Source: Secundilactobacillus yichangensis (lineage in GTDB: Bacteria; Bacillota; Bacilli; Lactobacillales; Lactobacillaceae). From it: a stretch of DNA of 64,000 nt. The notes under the pieces were generated by a model, which searched no databases, was not told the origin of the DNA, and was given only the letters and a program-made list of their open reading frames with translations. The stretch spans positions 124,001 through 188,000 of the forward strand of contig NZ_BOLK01000003.1 of the NCBI RefSeq assembly GCF_016861565.1. Direction: 5' to 3'. The translations under genes and the position numbers were made by a program. Shown in pieces: positions 27,445 through 36,124 of this stretch; the first letter of the stretch is position 1; every line of letters starts with the position of its first letter.

Positions 27445-28299
27445 CTAACCATCAAAACGATTTTTCCCAGTAATTCCATCTACATAAGCATGAATAGGAT
27501 CAAGACTTAAGTGTTTAATACTCTGACAAACAGAAAATGGTATTAATTTGAGAATCAGCTTAAGAAGATCGCCTTTACTGCCCATTCTCGAATTAAATAA
27601 AACTAAATTTCTGCGCAAAAAATAAACTTGCATTCCGCTCGTTTTTCTAATTGCACTACCTTCCTCATGGAAGACTTGCAGCATTGGAAGAGAAAATATT
27701 TTGAATTTAGCTCGTTGAAACATTAAACACCATTCAGTTTCCTCAAAATTCAAAAAATAAAGTTCAGGTAGTTTTCCCACTTTGTTAATTGCTGACATTC
27801 TCACAATATAACATGCACCATCAACTGTTTGCACTTCTTGTGGTCTAAAGCCACGGACTAATATCTCATCTTCAAAATGAATTTTTCCAAAAGATATTCT
27901 TTTCCCGTATTTCTTTGTGCCTTTACTATTAGCTAAGGAAGGACTGGCAATTGCACATGATTTGTGAGAAATCATGAAATTATAGATTGGTTCTATTAAA
28001 GGACCGTTTAATTTGATATCAGGATTCATTATGAAAACATATTCTGCACCTAATTTTTTAGCTCTACTAATTCCTAGATTATTTCCACTGGCATACCCAC
28101 CGTTCTTGGGAGAGAGAATTAAATCAAAATGTAATGCTCTTGCAATTGGTTGCATGAATTCAACAGAATCATCTGTCGATTTATTATCAATAATAATTAT
28201 CCTGTCATTTTCATCAATTAAGCTTGCAAGTGATTTTGCAAGCTTAATTGTTTCCTTGGCGACGTTGTAATTCAACAGAAGGAATGCTATTCGCGTCAT
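27445..28299 (-). CDS. Family 2 glycosyltransferase, rhamnosyltransferase-like
   Basis: 284 residues from ATG 28299, preceded by GAGGGGGGAG; the longer start overlaps that site. It begins MTRIAFLLLNYNVAKETIKL, then IIIDNKSTDDSVEFM, NGGYASGNNLGI and FIMNPDIKL (the DxD equivalent), the WsaF/RfbF-type layout frequent in rhamnosyltransferases. The later ETEWCLMFQ is a typical catalytic-base ED/ExE region. The start overlaps the end of the polymerase gene by 56 bp. dTDP-rhamnose supplied by rmlACBD is a plausible donor; that is inference. Confidence 0.85.
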   Translation of the reverse strand: MTRIAFLLLNYNVAKETIKLAKSLASLIDENDRIIIIDNKSTDDSVEFMQPIARALHFDLILSPKNGGYASGNNLGISRAKKLGAEYVFIMNPDIKLNGPLIEPIYNFMISHKSCAIASPSLANSKGTKKYGKRISFGKIHFEDEILVRGFRPQEVQTVDGACYIVRMSAINKVGKLPELYFLNFEETEWCLMFQRAKFKIFSLPMLQVFHEEGSAIRKTSGMQVYFLRRNLVLFNSRMGSKGDLLKLILKLIPFSVCQSIKHLSLDPIHAYVDGITGKNRFDG

Positions 28300-29572
28300 A
28301 ACAAACTCCCCCCTCATCTAGGTTCAAATTTTTGTCTTTTCGACTTTTTGATTCGACTGAAATAACTGAAATAAAAAACAATATTGCTGCAAAGTAAAAG
28401 ATTCTTTGAGAATTTAAAAGAGACAAAGAAATGCTAGTTAACCCAATGTAAACAATTGCAAGAAAGACACCGATTTTTTCTTTCGAAATTATAAGAGCTC
28501 TAACTGTTCCTCCGATAAAAGACACTAATATAAATAATGAACTCAATCCAAACTGAACGTAAAACCCAAAAACTCCTAAATCATCTAGGTAGTACTGGTA
28601 TCCCAAGGTATTTAATATACCACCATGAAGTACCAAATCTTGAGATCCGTTTGGAAACCCGATACCAAAAAAAGATTTTGCTGGTATTTCATTATAATAA
28701 AATTTTAAAGCTTGTATACGAACAAAATAAGATATTGAACGCGTACCGTTTACAAACTGATCGATAATTGGATGAATAGCAAAAGCAGAAATAGTTAAAG
28801 CTAAGAGCCCAATGATTATCCCAAATTGAATATTCTTCCTATTTAATAAAGAAACAAGGGCTAACAAAACTATTACAATGTCAACTATCATATACATTCT
28901 TGTCTGAGCAATAAAAATAATATAAAGGAAATTCGTTAAAGTCCAAAAAATTATACTTCTAATTTTGACCTTATTAGTTGCGACTAAATAAGATTGAATA
29001 AAAATGGAAAACGAAACAAAATCAGCAGCTTCAGAAATACGAGGAAGTCCAAACAAAAAGCTTGGGCTTTGTATTGTTACTGCCGTGATATTTTGTGCCA
29101 AAAAAGTCAAGTTTTTCAAGTACAATACACTTTGAAAAATTAGAATAATTGATGCAATCGTGCTAAATACAATTGTTGCTTTAGCTATCTTAAATAGCAT
29201 TTCCTTTGATGGATTAACTAAGTAAAGTGCAAAAAAAAGAAGAAGCAAATAAAATTGGTGTGCCGAAGTAACCGAACTTGAAAATGATTGATCATACAAA
29301 GTCTTACTATAAAATAATAATATTGTCGTAAAAAGAAGAATAAGACAGCTTGTGACACCATAAATTTTTGAAGTATGCAAAAATTGGGGGAGCTTCCCTA
29401 AATTAATGACTATGATTAACACAACAATTGCAATTGACAGGTATTTTGATGTATATGATTCCAATTTATAAAACACATCAGGCATAGGAATCACGAAAAA
29501 AATATCTAGCTGTAGAACAAGAAGAATATATATAAGAAATAAATTTATTTTTTTCAAAGTGTCAGTCATCAT
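28244..29572 (-). CDS. wzy: Wzy-type exopolysaccharide polymerase (O-antigen ligase/polymerase family)
   Basis: 442 residues, about 10-12 predicted transmembrane helices with a longer extracellular loop before residue 330 (RSISYFVRIQALKFYYNE, GIGFPNGSQDLVLHGG) typical of Wzy/WaaL proteins. It polymerises flipped repeat units at the outer membrane face of the cytoplasmic membrane. GAGGAGAG lies just before the ATG. Sequence is poorly conserved as usual, so the call depends on topology and on the Wzx neighbour. Confidence 0.82.
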   Translation of the reverse strand: MMTDTLKKINLFLIYILLVLQLDIFFVIPMPDVFYKLESYTSKYLSIAIVVLIIVINLGKLPQFLHTSKIYGVTSCLILLFTTILLFYSKTLYDQSFSSSVTSAHQFYLLLLFFALYLVNPSKEMLFKIAKATIVFSTIASIILIFQSVLYLKNLTFLAQNITAVTIQSPSFLFGLPRISEAADFVSFSIFIQSYLVATNKVKIRSIIFWTLTNFLYIIFIAQTRMYMIVDIVIVLLALVSLLNRKNIQFGIIIGLLALTISAFAIHPIIDQFVNGTRSISYFVRIQALKFYYNEIPAKSFFGIGFPNGSQDLVLHGGILNTLGYQYYLDDLGVFGFYVQFGLSSLFILVSFIGGTVRALIISKEKIGVFLAIVYIGLTSISLSLLNSQRIFYFAAILFFISVISVESKSRKDKNLNLDEGGVCYDANSIPSVELQRRQGNN

Positions 29573-29616
29573 AACTCTCCTCGCTCAAGCATAGTAATCT
29601 GTTATCTTCTTCAAAA

Positions 29617-30774
29617 TTACAAAAATATCTCGTCATAAACTTTTTGCACCTGATTCACGAATTCATCCAAATCAAAACATTGCTTTTGTCGTATTCTTGC
29701 ATTTTCCCCATATTTTTGTAATGTTTGCGGACTCTGCAAAAGACGGTCAATTGCCTGAGAAAGCAGTTTGATATTCCTTGGCTCTACCAAGATACCAGAC
29801 TCATTCTGAACCACCATTTCTTGGACACCCCCATGATTGTAACCAATAATAGGAATACCATTTGCCATAGCTTCCAATACCACAGTTGGAAAGGGATCAG
29901 GCGATGTACTAGGCATGACAAAAATATCCAACAGTTGATAAATTTCTTCAATATTTGTTTGAAATGGGATCAATTTAACTCTATTTCGAATCTCAGTAGG
30001 AAAGGTATGAATTTGTTTTTCTAATTGTTCAAGATATTTTTCTTCACCCTTGTAAGGACTACCAACAATCATTGCAACAACTTTCTTGTTCTTTTCTAAT
30101 TCTGGGCGAACTGCATTTAAGAAATCTTTTTGCCCTTTCCATGAGTTAATTCTACCGACCATACCAACAATTAGCTCATTTTGTTGAATACCGTACTTGT
30201 GATATTCTTTTTTTACATTTGAAATAACTCCTGTAGCATCAATACCATTATGAATAACACGAATTTTTTGGGGGTTAACCAAGCCTTCATTTGTTAAATT
30301 TCTTGCTGTAGAATTTGAAACCGTAATTACCCTGTCAGAAAAATGTTGTACCAAAAAGGCAACAACTCTGCGAATGATTTTAGGATGCGTAATAATCTCA
30401 TGGACATGCCAAACTATTTTGGCATTGGTAAAGGTTTTTAACCATACACCCTCCCAAACGGCTGTAGTATTGACATGAATCAATTCAATCTTATTTTCCC
30501 TCACAAATTTAGCAAGCTGATGAGCAAAATGAATGTAATTAATAATATATTTTAGGATTCCAGGTATCGTAAAATACTTTCTACGTACAATTGGATAAGG
30601 CATAACAGAAACCCTTATTCTATTATTCTTCAACACATCAACTAATTCACCATTTTCAGGAAGAATCACAATAGGATCATATTTTGATTTATCTAATTTT
30701 TGGACGATTTCAAGTAATATTTTGTCTGCACCGTACATTTCTGCCCCGGCGTGAAGATATAATATATTTTTCAT
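29617..30774 (-). CDS. Family 4 glycosyltransferase
   Basis: 385 residues. It begins MKNILYLHAGAEMYGADKIL, a frequent GT4 acceptor-domain start, has VIHNGIDATGV and VGMVGRINSWKGQKDFL at the domain junction, and ends with the donor site PSTSPDPFPTVVLEAMANGIP followed by GGVQEMV. Full family length. It adds a sugar to the lipid-linked repeat unit in the cytoplasm; donor unknown. Confidence 0.9.
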   Translation of the reverse strand: MKNILYLHAGAEMYGADKILLEIVQKLDKSKYDPIVILPENGELVDVLKNNRIRVSVMPYPIVRRKYFTIPGILKYIINYIHFAHQLAKFVRENKIELIHVNTTAVWEGVWLKTFTNAKIVWHVHEIITHPKIIRRVVAFLVQHFSDRVITVSNSTARNLTNEGLVNPQKIRVIHNGIDATGVISNVKKEYHKYGIQQNELIVGMVGRINSWKGQKDFLNAVRPELEKNKKVVAMIVGSPYKGEEKYLEQLEKQIHTFPTEIRNRVKLIPFQTNIEEIYQLLDIFVMPSTSPDPFPTVVLEAMANGIPIIGYNHGGVQEMVVQNESGILVEPRNIKLLSQAIDRLLQSPQTLQKYGENARIRQKQCFDLDEFVNQVQKVYDEIFL

Positions 30775-30819
30775 AGTTATCCTTTTTTATTATCTAATCA
30801 GAATGCCAACAAGACAATC

Positions 30820-31998
30820 TTAGTTTAAAAATAACTCCTCGTACTTTTGAACTATGATTGGCCAAGTATACTCTTTTTTAATTACTTCTAGAGCATTTTC
30901 CTTGGCTTTTTTTAAATCTTCTTCCGAATATGAGTCGGCAGCTTTTATTGCTTTTGCCAAGGAACCAGTGTCTTTATTCCAGTAAATTGCGGTATCTTTT
31001 GCGACATCCCGATTAAAACCAACATTTACTATTAAATTAATTTGTGTACTTGCAAGTGCCTCAAGTAAACTTGGATTAGTACCACCAACTTCATGACCAT
31101 GCAAATATCCGTAAGCATTCTCACGGATGAACTTTAATAATTCCTGATTGTAAACTGTGCCAACAAATTTTATCCTATTATCAGTATCAAAGTGTGTGTT
31201 AGCCTTTATTTTCCTGTAAAAAACATTCTCCTGAACATTAGTTATTATCACTAAATCCTTTGTGGTACTCGAACTCATAAATTCTCTAATCATAGTTTCA
31301 TAATTATTTTCTGGGACAAATCTTCCTACAATCAAGTAATAATTTTTTAGCTTAACCCTATTAGAACGAAACCACTTATTCACAATTTTATTCTCAGCTT
31401 TTAATTTACTCGAACTAATATCAGTCCCATAAGCAATAAAGGTAGTTTTCGGATGAAAATTTTGATATTCATGTTCTATATACTCTTCGATCTTACGATT
31501 ATCACAAACGACGAGATCAGCATATTTGATCATAAGCCTTTCCGAACACTTCCAATATAGCCTTACAGGAACTGACCACTTCGTTCGTTTCCATTCATGT
31601 CCATCTGGATTAACGTAATATTTTCCACCGATTTGATGAATTTGTTTAAGAAACCGACTCATGAAGGGGCCTATCCTACAAGCCAACACATAAAAAATGG
31701 GATGATAATATTCCTTCTTTTTCGCATCTGCAATAGCCCACTTTAGTGCTTTAATATCATAAATTATCGCCTGAGCCGGTCCAATGTTAGGTACATTAAT
31801 ATTAAAAACTTCAGCACCATTATAAGAGAAAGATGGCTTTCCTCCAAACTCGGAATTGTCAGAACGAGCTGCAACATGATACTGAATATTCTTGTCCTGC
31901 TGCCCAGCTGTTAATTTGTCAACAAAGGTTTCATATCCTCCATATCTGGCTGGTATACCCTTTGAACCAATTATGTATACATGTTGTTTCATTTCCAT
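30820..31998 (-). CDS. DUF1972 glycosyltransferase, beta-1,4-rhamnosyltransferase Cps2T-like
   Basis: 392 residues from ATG 31998 directly after GGAGGAATA; the longer frame begins upstream of this site. The N-terminus has the DUF1972 signature GIPARYGGYETFVDKL, then VNPDGHEWKRTKW, and the C-terminal GT-B part has HGHEVGGTNPSLLEALAS. Relatives transfer rhamnose to the first lipid-linked sugar in streptococcal and lactobacillal capsules, in keeping with the rml genes here. It is the first gene after the priming module, consistent with adding the second sugar. Confidence 0.85.
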   Translation of the reverse strand: MEMKQHVYIIGSKGIPARYGGYETFVDKLTAGQQDKNIQYHVAARSDNSEFGGKPSFSYNGAEVFNINVPNIGPAQAIIYDIKALKWAIADAKKKEYYHPIFYVLACRIGPFMSRFLKQIHQIGGKYYVNPDGHEWKRTKWSVPVRLYWKCSERLMIKYADLVVCDNRKIEEYIEHEYQNFHPKTTFIAYGTDISSSKLKAENKIVNKWFRSNRVKLKNYYLIVGRFVPENNYETMIREFMSSSTTKDLVIITNVQENVFYRKIKANTHFDTDNRIKFVGTVYNQELLKFIRENAYGYLHGHEVGGTNPSLLEALASTQINLIVNVGFNRDVAKDTAIYWNKDTGSLAKAIKAADSYSEEDLKKAKENALEVIKKEYTWPIIVQKYEELFLN

Positions 31999-32235
31999 TA
32001 TTCCTCCATAAATCATGCAATATTGATACAATTATCATAGTCCTTGGTTCTTGAAACCCACACTAATAACTGCTTGCTACTTTTCGAAAAAATGTCACAA
32101 AGCACATCAAGATTAATTAACTGCATAATAGAATTCCATTCTACTTACTTAGTAACTATTCATAATTAAATTTAGAATAAATTCTAGCCTTCTCCGGAAT
32201 CCAACTGCAAATAAAAAATAGAAACCCTAAAAATG

Positions 32236-32295
32236 AAAAAGTCAAGGCTGAGATGCATCGTCTACCACCAGGTACATCTTAAACCTCGACTTTAA
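32236..32295 (-). terminator. Imperfect hairpin terminator after the priming module
   Basis: Arms 32236-32254 and about 32276-32294 pair with two G-U pairs, one mismatch and one bulge. The minus strand continues into TTTTTCATTTTT. It would separate the wzz-wze-wzb-sugar transferase transcript from the variable genes, at least partly. Confidence 0.6.
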
Positions 32296-32334
32296 TTTCG
32301 TGTTTAGAATAAGCCAATCAAGTAGTCTATTTGA

Positions 32335-32527
32335 TTAACGGCTGATATGATCATAATTTATGCCTTCTTTAAGCATTCTTAATAAATACTGACCATAATT
32401 ATTCTTTTTAAAAAGTTGTTTAAGCTTTGGCGCATCTTTTTCTGTGAAGATGATTAGAACATCTATAATTCCTACAATCATCATTATTGATAATGGATAA
32501 GAAATTATGAACTTATCGTAAACAGAA
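32335..32527 (-). pseudogene. Internally deleted rmlA relic
   Basis: A single open minus-strand frame encodes SVYDKFIISYPLSIMMIV, GIIDVLIIFTEKDAPKLKQLF and then [16 protein letters not shown] before the stop. The first two parts match RmlA residues about 23-65 ([30 protein letters not shown]), while the last matches its C-terminus ([12 protein letters not shown]). About 210 residues between these have been lost precisely in frame. There is no start codon at the proper place and an in-frame stop lies just upstream. Confidence 0.8.
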
Positions 32528-32749
32528 TCTATTTATTTGGAGCTTATCTCATTTTGGATACAACCAAACACCTGATCCTCTGACCAGATTATACCCTTGA
32601 ATCGCTTTCCTTCATCATAAAATTGCACTTACGCATAAAAAGTTTTATAAAAACTATTTTCTAAGAACTTACTTTCGCACATGAATTTTTTAAGCGTTTA
32701 TTGCACAAAGCAGTTTAAAATACTAACCTTTTCTGCAACATCTAAGTAT

Positions 32750-33469
32750 TTAATAAGCATCGTTAGGCTTTATCATCACCCAAATAGTTTTGAAAAGTAT
32801 ACTAAAATCAAAAAGTAGTCCCGATTGTTGGATATAGGAAATATCCAAATTTACCATTTCATGGAATCCAACACTATTACGCTCTGTAACTTGCCATAGT
32901 CCTGTACAGCCCGGGGTTACCATTAATCGCTGCATATCATACTTAGTATACTCTTTGACCTCTCGTTCTAGAGGCGGGCGAGGACCGACTAAAGCCATGT
33001 TGCCCTGTAATACGTTTAAAAGTTGAGGTAGTTCGTCAATACTATATTTGCGGATCACCCTGCCAACATGTGTTACACGGGGGTCATCTCTCATCTTAAA
33101 CATCGCCCCATCAACTTCATTCTGCTTTTCTAATTTATCAATGTTTTGATCTGCATTAATAACCATAGAACGAAATTTATACATATTGAAAATTTTTCCA
33201 TTCCGACCAATTCGTTGTTGTACGTAAAATACTGGCCCATGATCCTCATGCTTAATCAATAAGCTAACAATTAAAAAAAGTGGACTCAAAACAATAAGAG
33301 CTATAGCGCTAAAAAATTTATCCAACATTTTTTTTACTGTACGGTAAATTATTCGAGAATCGATTTCTTCTTGGTTCAAAACTTGTTCGCCAGCCTCGTT
33401 GTGGGCTTCATTTATACTTTTCATATCGAGGTACCGTTGAACCCTTCCATGTTGGCTCCCTGCTTCCAT
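32750..33469 (-). CDS. epsE: Undecaprenyl-phosphate sugar-1-phosphate transferase (priming enzyme, EpsE-like)
   Basis: 239 residues, the short form without the multi-helix N-terminal domain of WbaP/WcaJ. One membrane hairpin (FSAIALIVLSPLFLIVSLLI) is followed by the catalytic domain: GPVFYVQQRIGRNGKIF, MYKFRSMVINAD, DELPQLLNVLQGNMALVGPRP and GCTGLWQV. It transfers hexose-1-phosphate from a UDP-sugar to undecaprenyl phosphate, starting repeat-unit synthesis. Which sugar cannot be read. ATG with AAGGGATGG upstream; same operon as wzb, wze and wzz. Confidence 0.92.
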   Translation of the reverse strand: MEAGSQHGRVQRYLDMKSINEAHNEAGEQVLNQEEIDSRIIYRTVKKMLDKFFSAIALIVLSPLFLIVSLLIKHEDHGPVFYVQQRIGRNGKIFNMYKFRSMVINADQNIDKLEKQNEVDGAMFKMRDDPRVTHVGRVIRKYSIDELPQLLNVLQGNMALVGPRPPLEREVKEYTKYDMQRLMVTPGCTGLWQVTERNSVGFHEMVNLDISYIQQSGLLFDFSILFKTIWVMIKPNDAY

Positions 33470-33502
33470 ACGTTACCATCCCTTCATAAATTACTAACAG
33501 TT

Positions 33503-34276
33503 TTAAAAAAGTCCCCAAAATTTTTTTCGCATTACTTTAACCTGACGGATTTCATGTGGTACAACAGCGTCTCCATTTATAATTGCTTTGGCATTATCTT
33601 CAAATTCTTCTACCAGTTCTCTGCCAAACTCCACTTGTAATTTATCAAAGGCCTCTTTCATCTCATACTTTCGGCCAGGTAGATTATGTGCATCAGATGC
33701 AAAAATATAGCACTGCCCAGCCTTAACGAGTTGCTGACTAAAATGCTCTACTTTTTCCCCAAAAGTTCCAACAAAGCTACTTGCTGTTATTTGTGACAAA
33801 CATCCCTTTTGTAGCAAATCGTATATCAAATCTGGATGACTCATGATCTTTGTATTACGCTCTGGATGAACAATTACAGGGATAACGCCTCGCTGTTGCA
33901 GCTGGTAAATCATATCAGCCGTGTACGCAGGTACGTCGTCATCAGGAAACTCTAACATCAAATACTGATCACCTTCATCAGCAAATAAAATATCATGTTG
34001 ATCCAAAGCCCTGAGCAATTCACCATTAATTCTAACTTCCTGACCTGGAAAAACAGTAAGATGAATACTATGCGCTCTCAATTGTTTTTGGAATTCAGCA
34101 GTTTCTCTAATCACATCTACCCTGTGATTTATATAAACACCATTCATATGATGTGGCGTTAACAAGGCATATTCCACACCGTTATTAACAGCTTCCGTCG
34201 CAAGCTTTAATGAATTATCAAGATTAGCTGAACCATCATCAACTCCTGGGAGTAAATGACAATGAAGGTCAATCAT
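33503..34276 (-). CDS. wzb: Tyrosine-protein phosphatase, PHP family (CpsB/EpsD-like)
   Basis: 257 residues from ATG 34276 (7 bases after AAAGGA); the TTG one codon earlier is weaker. PHP metal-binding signature DLHCHLLPGVDDG at the N-terminus, then LLTPHHMNGVY, FPGQEVRIN, VIVHPERN and ASDAHNLPGR, the four conserved motifs of manganese-dependent CpsB phosphatases. It dephosphorylates the Tyr-rich tail of the adjacent kinase and so tunes chain assembly. Confidence 0.93.
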   Translation of the reverse strand: MIDLHCHLLPGVDDGSANLDNSLKLATEAVNNGVEYALLTPHHMNGVYINHRVDVIRETAEFQKQLRAHSIHLTVFPGQEVRINGELLRALDQHDILFADEGDQYLMLEFPDDDVPAYTADMIYQLQQRGVIPVIVHPERNTKIMSHPDLIYDLLQKGCLSQITASSFVGTFGEKVEHFSQQLVKAGQCYIFASDAHNLPGRKYEMKEAFDKLQVEFGRELVEEFEDNAKAIINGDAVVPHEIRQVKVMRKKFWGLF

Positions 34277-34293
34277 CAAATCATCCTTTCAAC

Positions 34294-35007
34294 CTACTTC
34301 TCATACCCATACCCATATCCGTATCCATTTTTAGGCGCTACATCGTTCAATACATACCCTAAAAGGTTGGCATGTACCATATTTAACAATTCTTTTGAAC
34401 GTTTAACAGCAACTCGCTGTGCCACACCTTGCCGTACTACAAGCACAACACCATCCACATTGGCAGCCAAGACCTGAGTATCTGTTACAGATAACAAAGG
34501 CGGAACATCCAAAACTATTAAATCGTATTCGTTCTCTACTGACAATAAAAAGTTCTTCATACGATTGGAATTTAATAATTCTGCTGGATTAGGTGGAATA
34601 GGTCCACTCGTTATAACTGTCAGATTTTCAATAGCACTTGCAGTCTGAATTGAATGGTAGTCCTCATTACTAGCTAATATAGTAGATAATCCCTGAGTAT
34701 TAGTTAATCCAAACGTAGTATGCAACGTTGGTCGGCGTAAGTCAGCATCTACAAATAATACTTTCTTTCCTTGTTGTGCCCACGTTACCGCAGTATTTGC
34801 TGATACTGTAGATTTACCTTCACTAACATCTGAAGAAGTAAACAACAAAGTTTTTATTTCTTTATCAATACTAGAAAACTCAATATTCGTTCGAACTGTT
34901 CGAAATTGTTCAGAAACCACATTTTTAGGTTCTACAGCTGTAACCAGTTTAACTCCATTCTCAATTGTATCTGTAGAGGGTTTCTTCCTATGATTAAATA
35001 AAGACAT
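34294..35007 (-). CDS. wze: BY-type tyrosine kinase, exopolysaccharide regulator (CpsD/EpsC-like)
   Basis: 237 residues. Walker A SSDVSEGKSTVSAN, Walker A' VLFVDADLRRPTLH and Walker B VLDVPPLL are all present, and the C-terminal tail YGYGYGYEK is the autophosphorylation tyrosine cluster. It is the cytoplasmic kinase half; the membrane activator is the next gene upstream. It is part of the wzz-wze-wzb phosphorelay controlling chain length and export. Confidence 0.95.
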   Translation of the reverse strand: MSLFNHRKKPSTDTIENGVKLVTAVEPKNVVSEQFRTVRTNIEFSSIDKEIKTLLFTSSDVSEGKSTVSANTAVTWAQQGKKVLFVDADLRRPTLHTTFGLTNTQGLSTILASNEDYHSIQTASAIENLTVITSGPIPPNPAELLNSNRMKNFLLSVENEYDLIVLDVPPLLSVTDTQVLAANVDGVVLVVRQGVAQRVAVKRSKELLNMVHANLLGYVLNDVAPKNGYGYGYGYEK

Positions 35008-35019
35008 CTCTGGCTCCTC

Positions 35020-35880
35020 CTATACACGAACGCGCTTAGTGCGGCTCTCCGAATGATTATTATTGGAACTAACTACTCGTTCTTTACTTTTAAGTTTAAT
35101 TGTTGAGACATGGCCTAAATTAGTTAAACCTAATTCATCTTGAAGAAAGTCATCCTCTTTAACTGTGGTATCAGTTAACTCTTTAATAAAGGCATAACTA
35201 ATACCAATTAATAGTCCCACAATTAACCCCATCATGACGATGGTTTTCGTGTTGGGCGATGTTTTACCATAATTTGGTGATGCTTTTGAAACAGTTGTCA
35301 CATTATTAATGCGCATCATTGACTTAATCTTAGACTTAAAAACCTTTGCAACTTCATTGGCAACAGCCGCTGATTTATTAGGATCATTTGTTTCAACATT
35401 AATTGCAAAAACTTGAGAGTTTTGCTGACTTTTTATAGAAATAGCTTCCTGCAACTCCCCTACACCAACTTTATAAGCATTCCCTGTTGATTTATACACA
35501 GCCGGCTTTGCAGCTCGTACTAACGTCTTTCTACCAGTAACAGCATTAGTCCGATAAACAGCCTTACGAGCCTTACGAATTAGCTTTTCGGGATGTGCAA
35601 GATTTTTTTGAACCTGTTGAAGAATGACTTGATTGGTAACAATATCCTTATAAGTACTAACCATTTGAACATCCGCCTGTTGATTTTGAGCCGCAAGTGC
35701 AGGATTGTTATTGTCCTTTTGATTAACCAGCAATTGTGTTGTCGAAGTATATTTGGGTGTCATTGCAAATTCTGAAACGCCAAAAGCAATAAGTCCAAAC
35801 CCAATTGTAGCGACAATAATAAATACTAAATGCTTGCGTAACATTCCAAGCATTTTTTGAAAATCTAAGTTGCTTTCCAT
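35020..35880 (-). CDS. wzz: Polysaccharide co-polymerase/chain-length regulator (CpsC/EpsB-like, Wzz domain)
   Basis: 286 residues; ATG with GGAGGG. An N-terminal transmembrane helix (about 17-38, VFIIVATIGFGLIAFGVSEF) is followed by an extracellular domain with YTSTTQLLV and a second helix near residue 215 (TIVMMGLIVGLLIGISYAFI). The basic cytoplasmic tail activates the kinase. First gene of the conserved module; a CATAAT -10 element lies at 35904-35909 on the minus strand but no clear -35. Confidence 0.92.
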   Translation of the reverse strand: MESNLDFQKMLGMLRKHLVFIIVATIGFGLIAFGVSEFAMTPKYTSTTQLLVNQKDNNNPALAAQNQQADVQMVSTYKDIVTNQVILQQVQKNLAHPEKLIRKARKAVYRTNAVTGRKTLVRAAKPAVYKSTGNAYKVGVGELQEAISIKSQQNSQVFAINVETNDPNKSAAVANEVAKVFKSKIKSMMRINNVTTVSKASPNYGKTSPNTKTIVMMGLIVGLLIGISYAFIKELTDTTVKEDDFLQDELGLTNLGHVSTIKLKSKERVVSSNNNHSESRTKRVRV

Positions 35881-36090
35881 ACTTTCCCTCCGAAATGGGT
35901 CTTATTATGACAATATCAATAAATATTTTGTAACAAAAAAGCCAGAAACACAAGCTTTTCTTAATAAATTTAACCTAATTGATATACATATTCCATGAAA
36001 CACTCAATCAAATACATTTCTACTTACAATCTCATCAAAAATCTATTATTTTAATAATACAGTAAATTAATCAATCTCCTGAACGACAAT

Positions 36091-36122
36091 AAAAGCAACC
36101 ATCAACTTGATGGTTGCCCATA
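36091..36122 (-). terminator. Rho-independent terminator of the LCP gene
   Basis: 10-bp stem (36096-36105 with 36109-36118) with a 3-base loop, followed on the minus strand by TTTTATTG. It separates the LCP gene from the wzz operon. Confidence 0.8.
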
Positions 36123-36124
36123 CT

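Larger units (their letters stand above)
32032..32749. other. 718-base junction between the conserved and variable parts of the exopolysaccharide locus
   Basis: No intact gene. It holds a terminator-like hairpin (32236-32295) and the internally deleted rmlA relic (32335-32527). Sequence from 32530 to 32749 is AT-rich; a stretch near 32545-32610 could encode a short piece resembling the VFG region of RmlA on the minus strand but is too decayed to assign. A promoter for the variable genes may lie between 32032 and 32235, but I see no convincing box. Confidence 0.5.
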
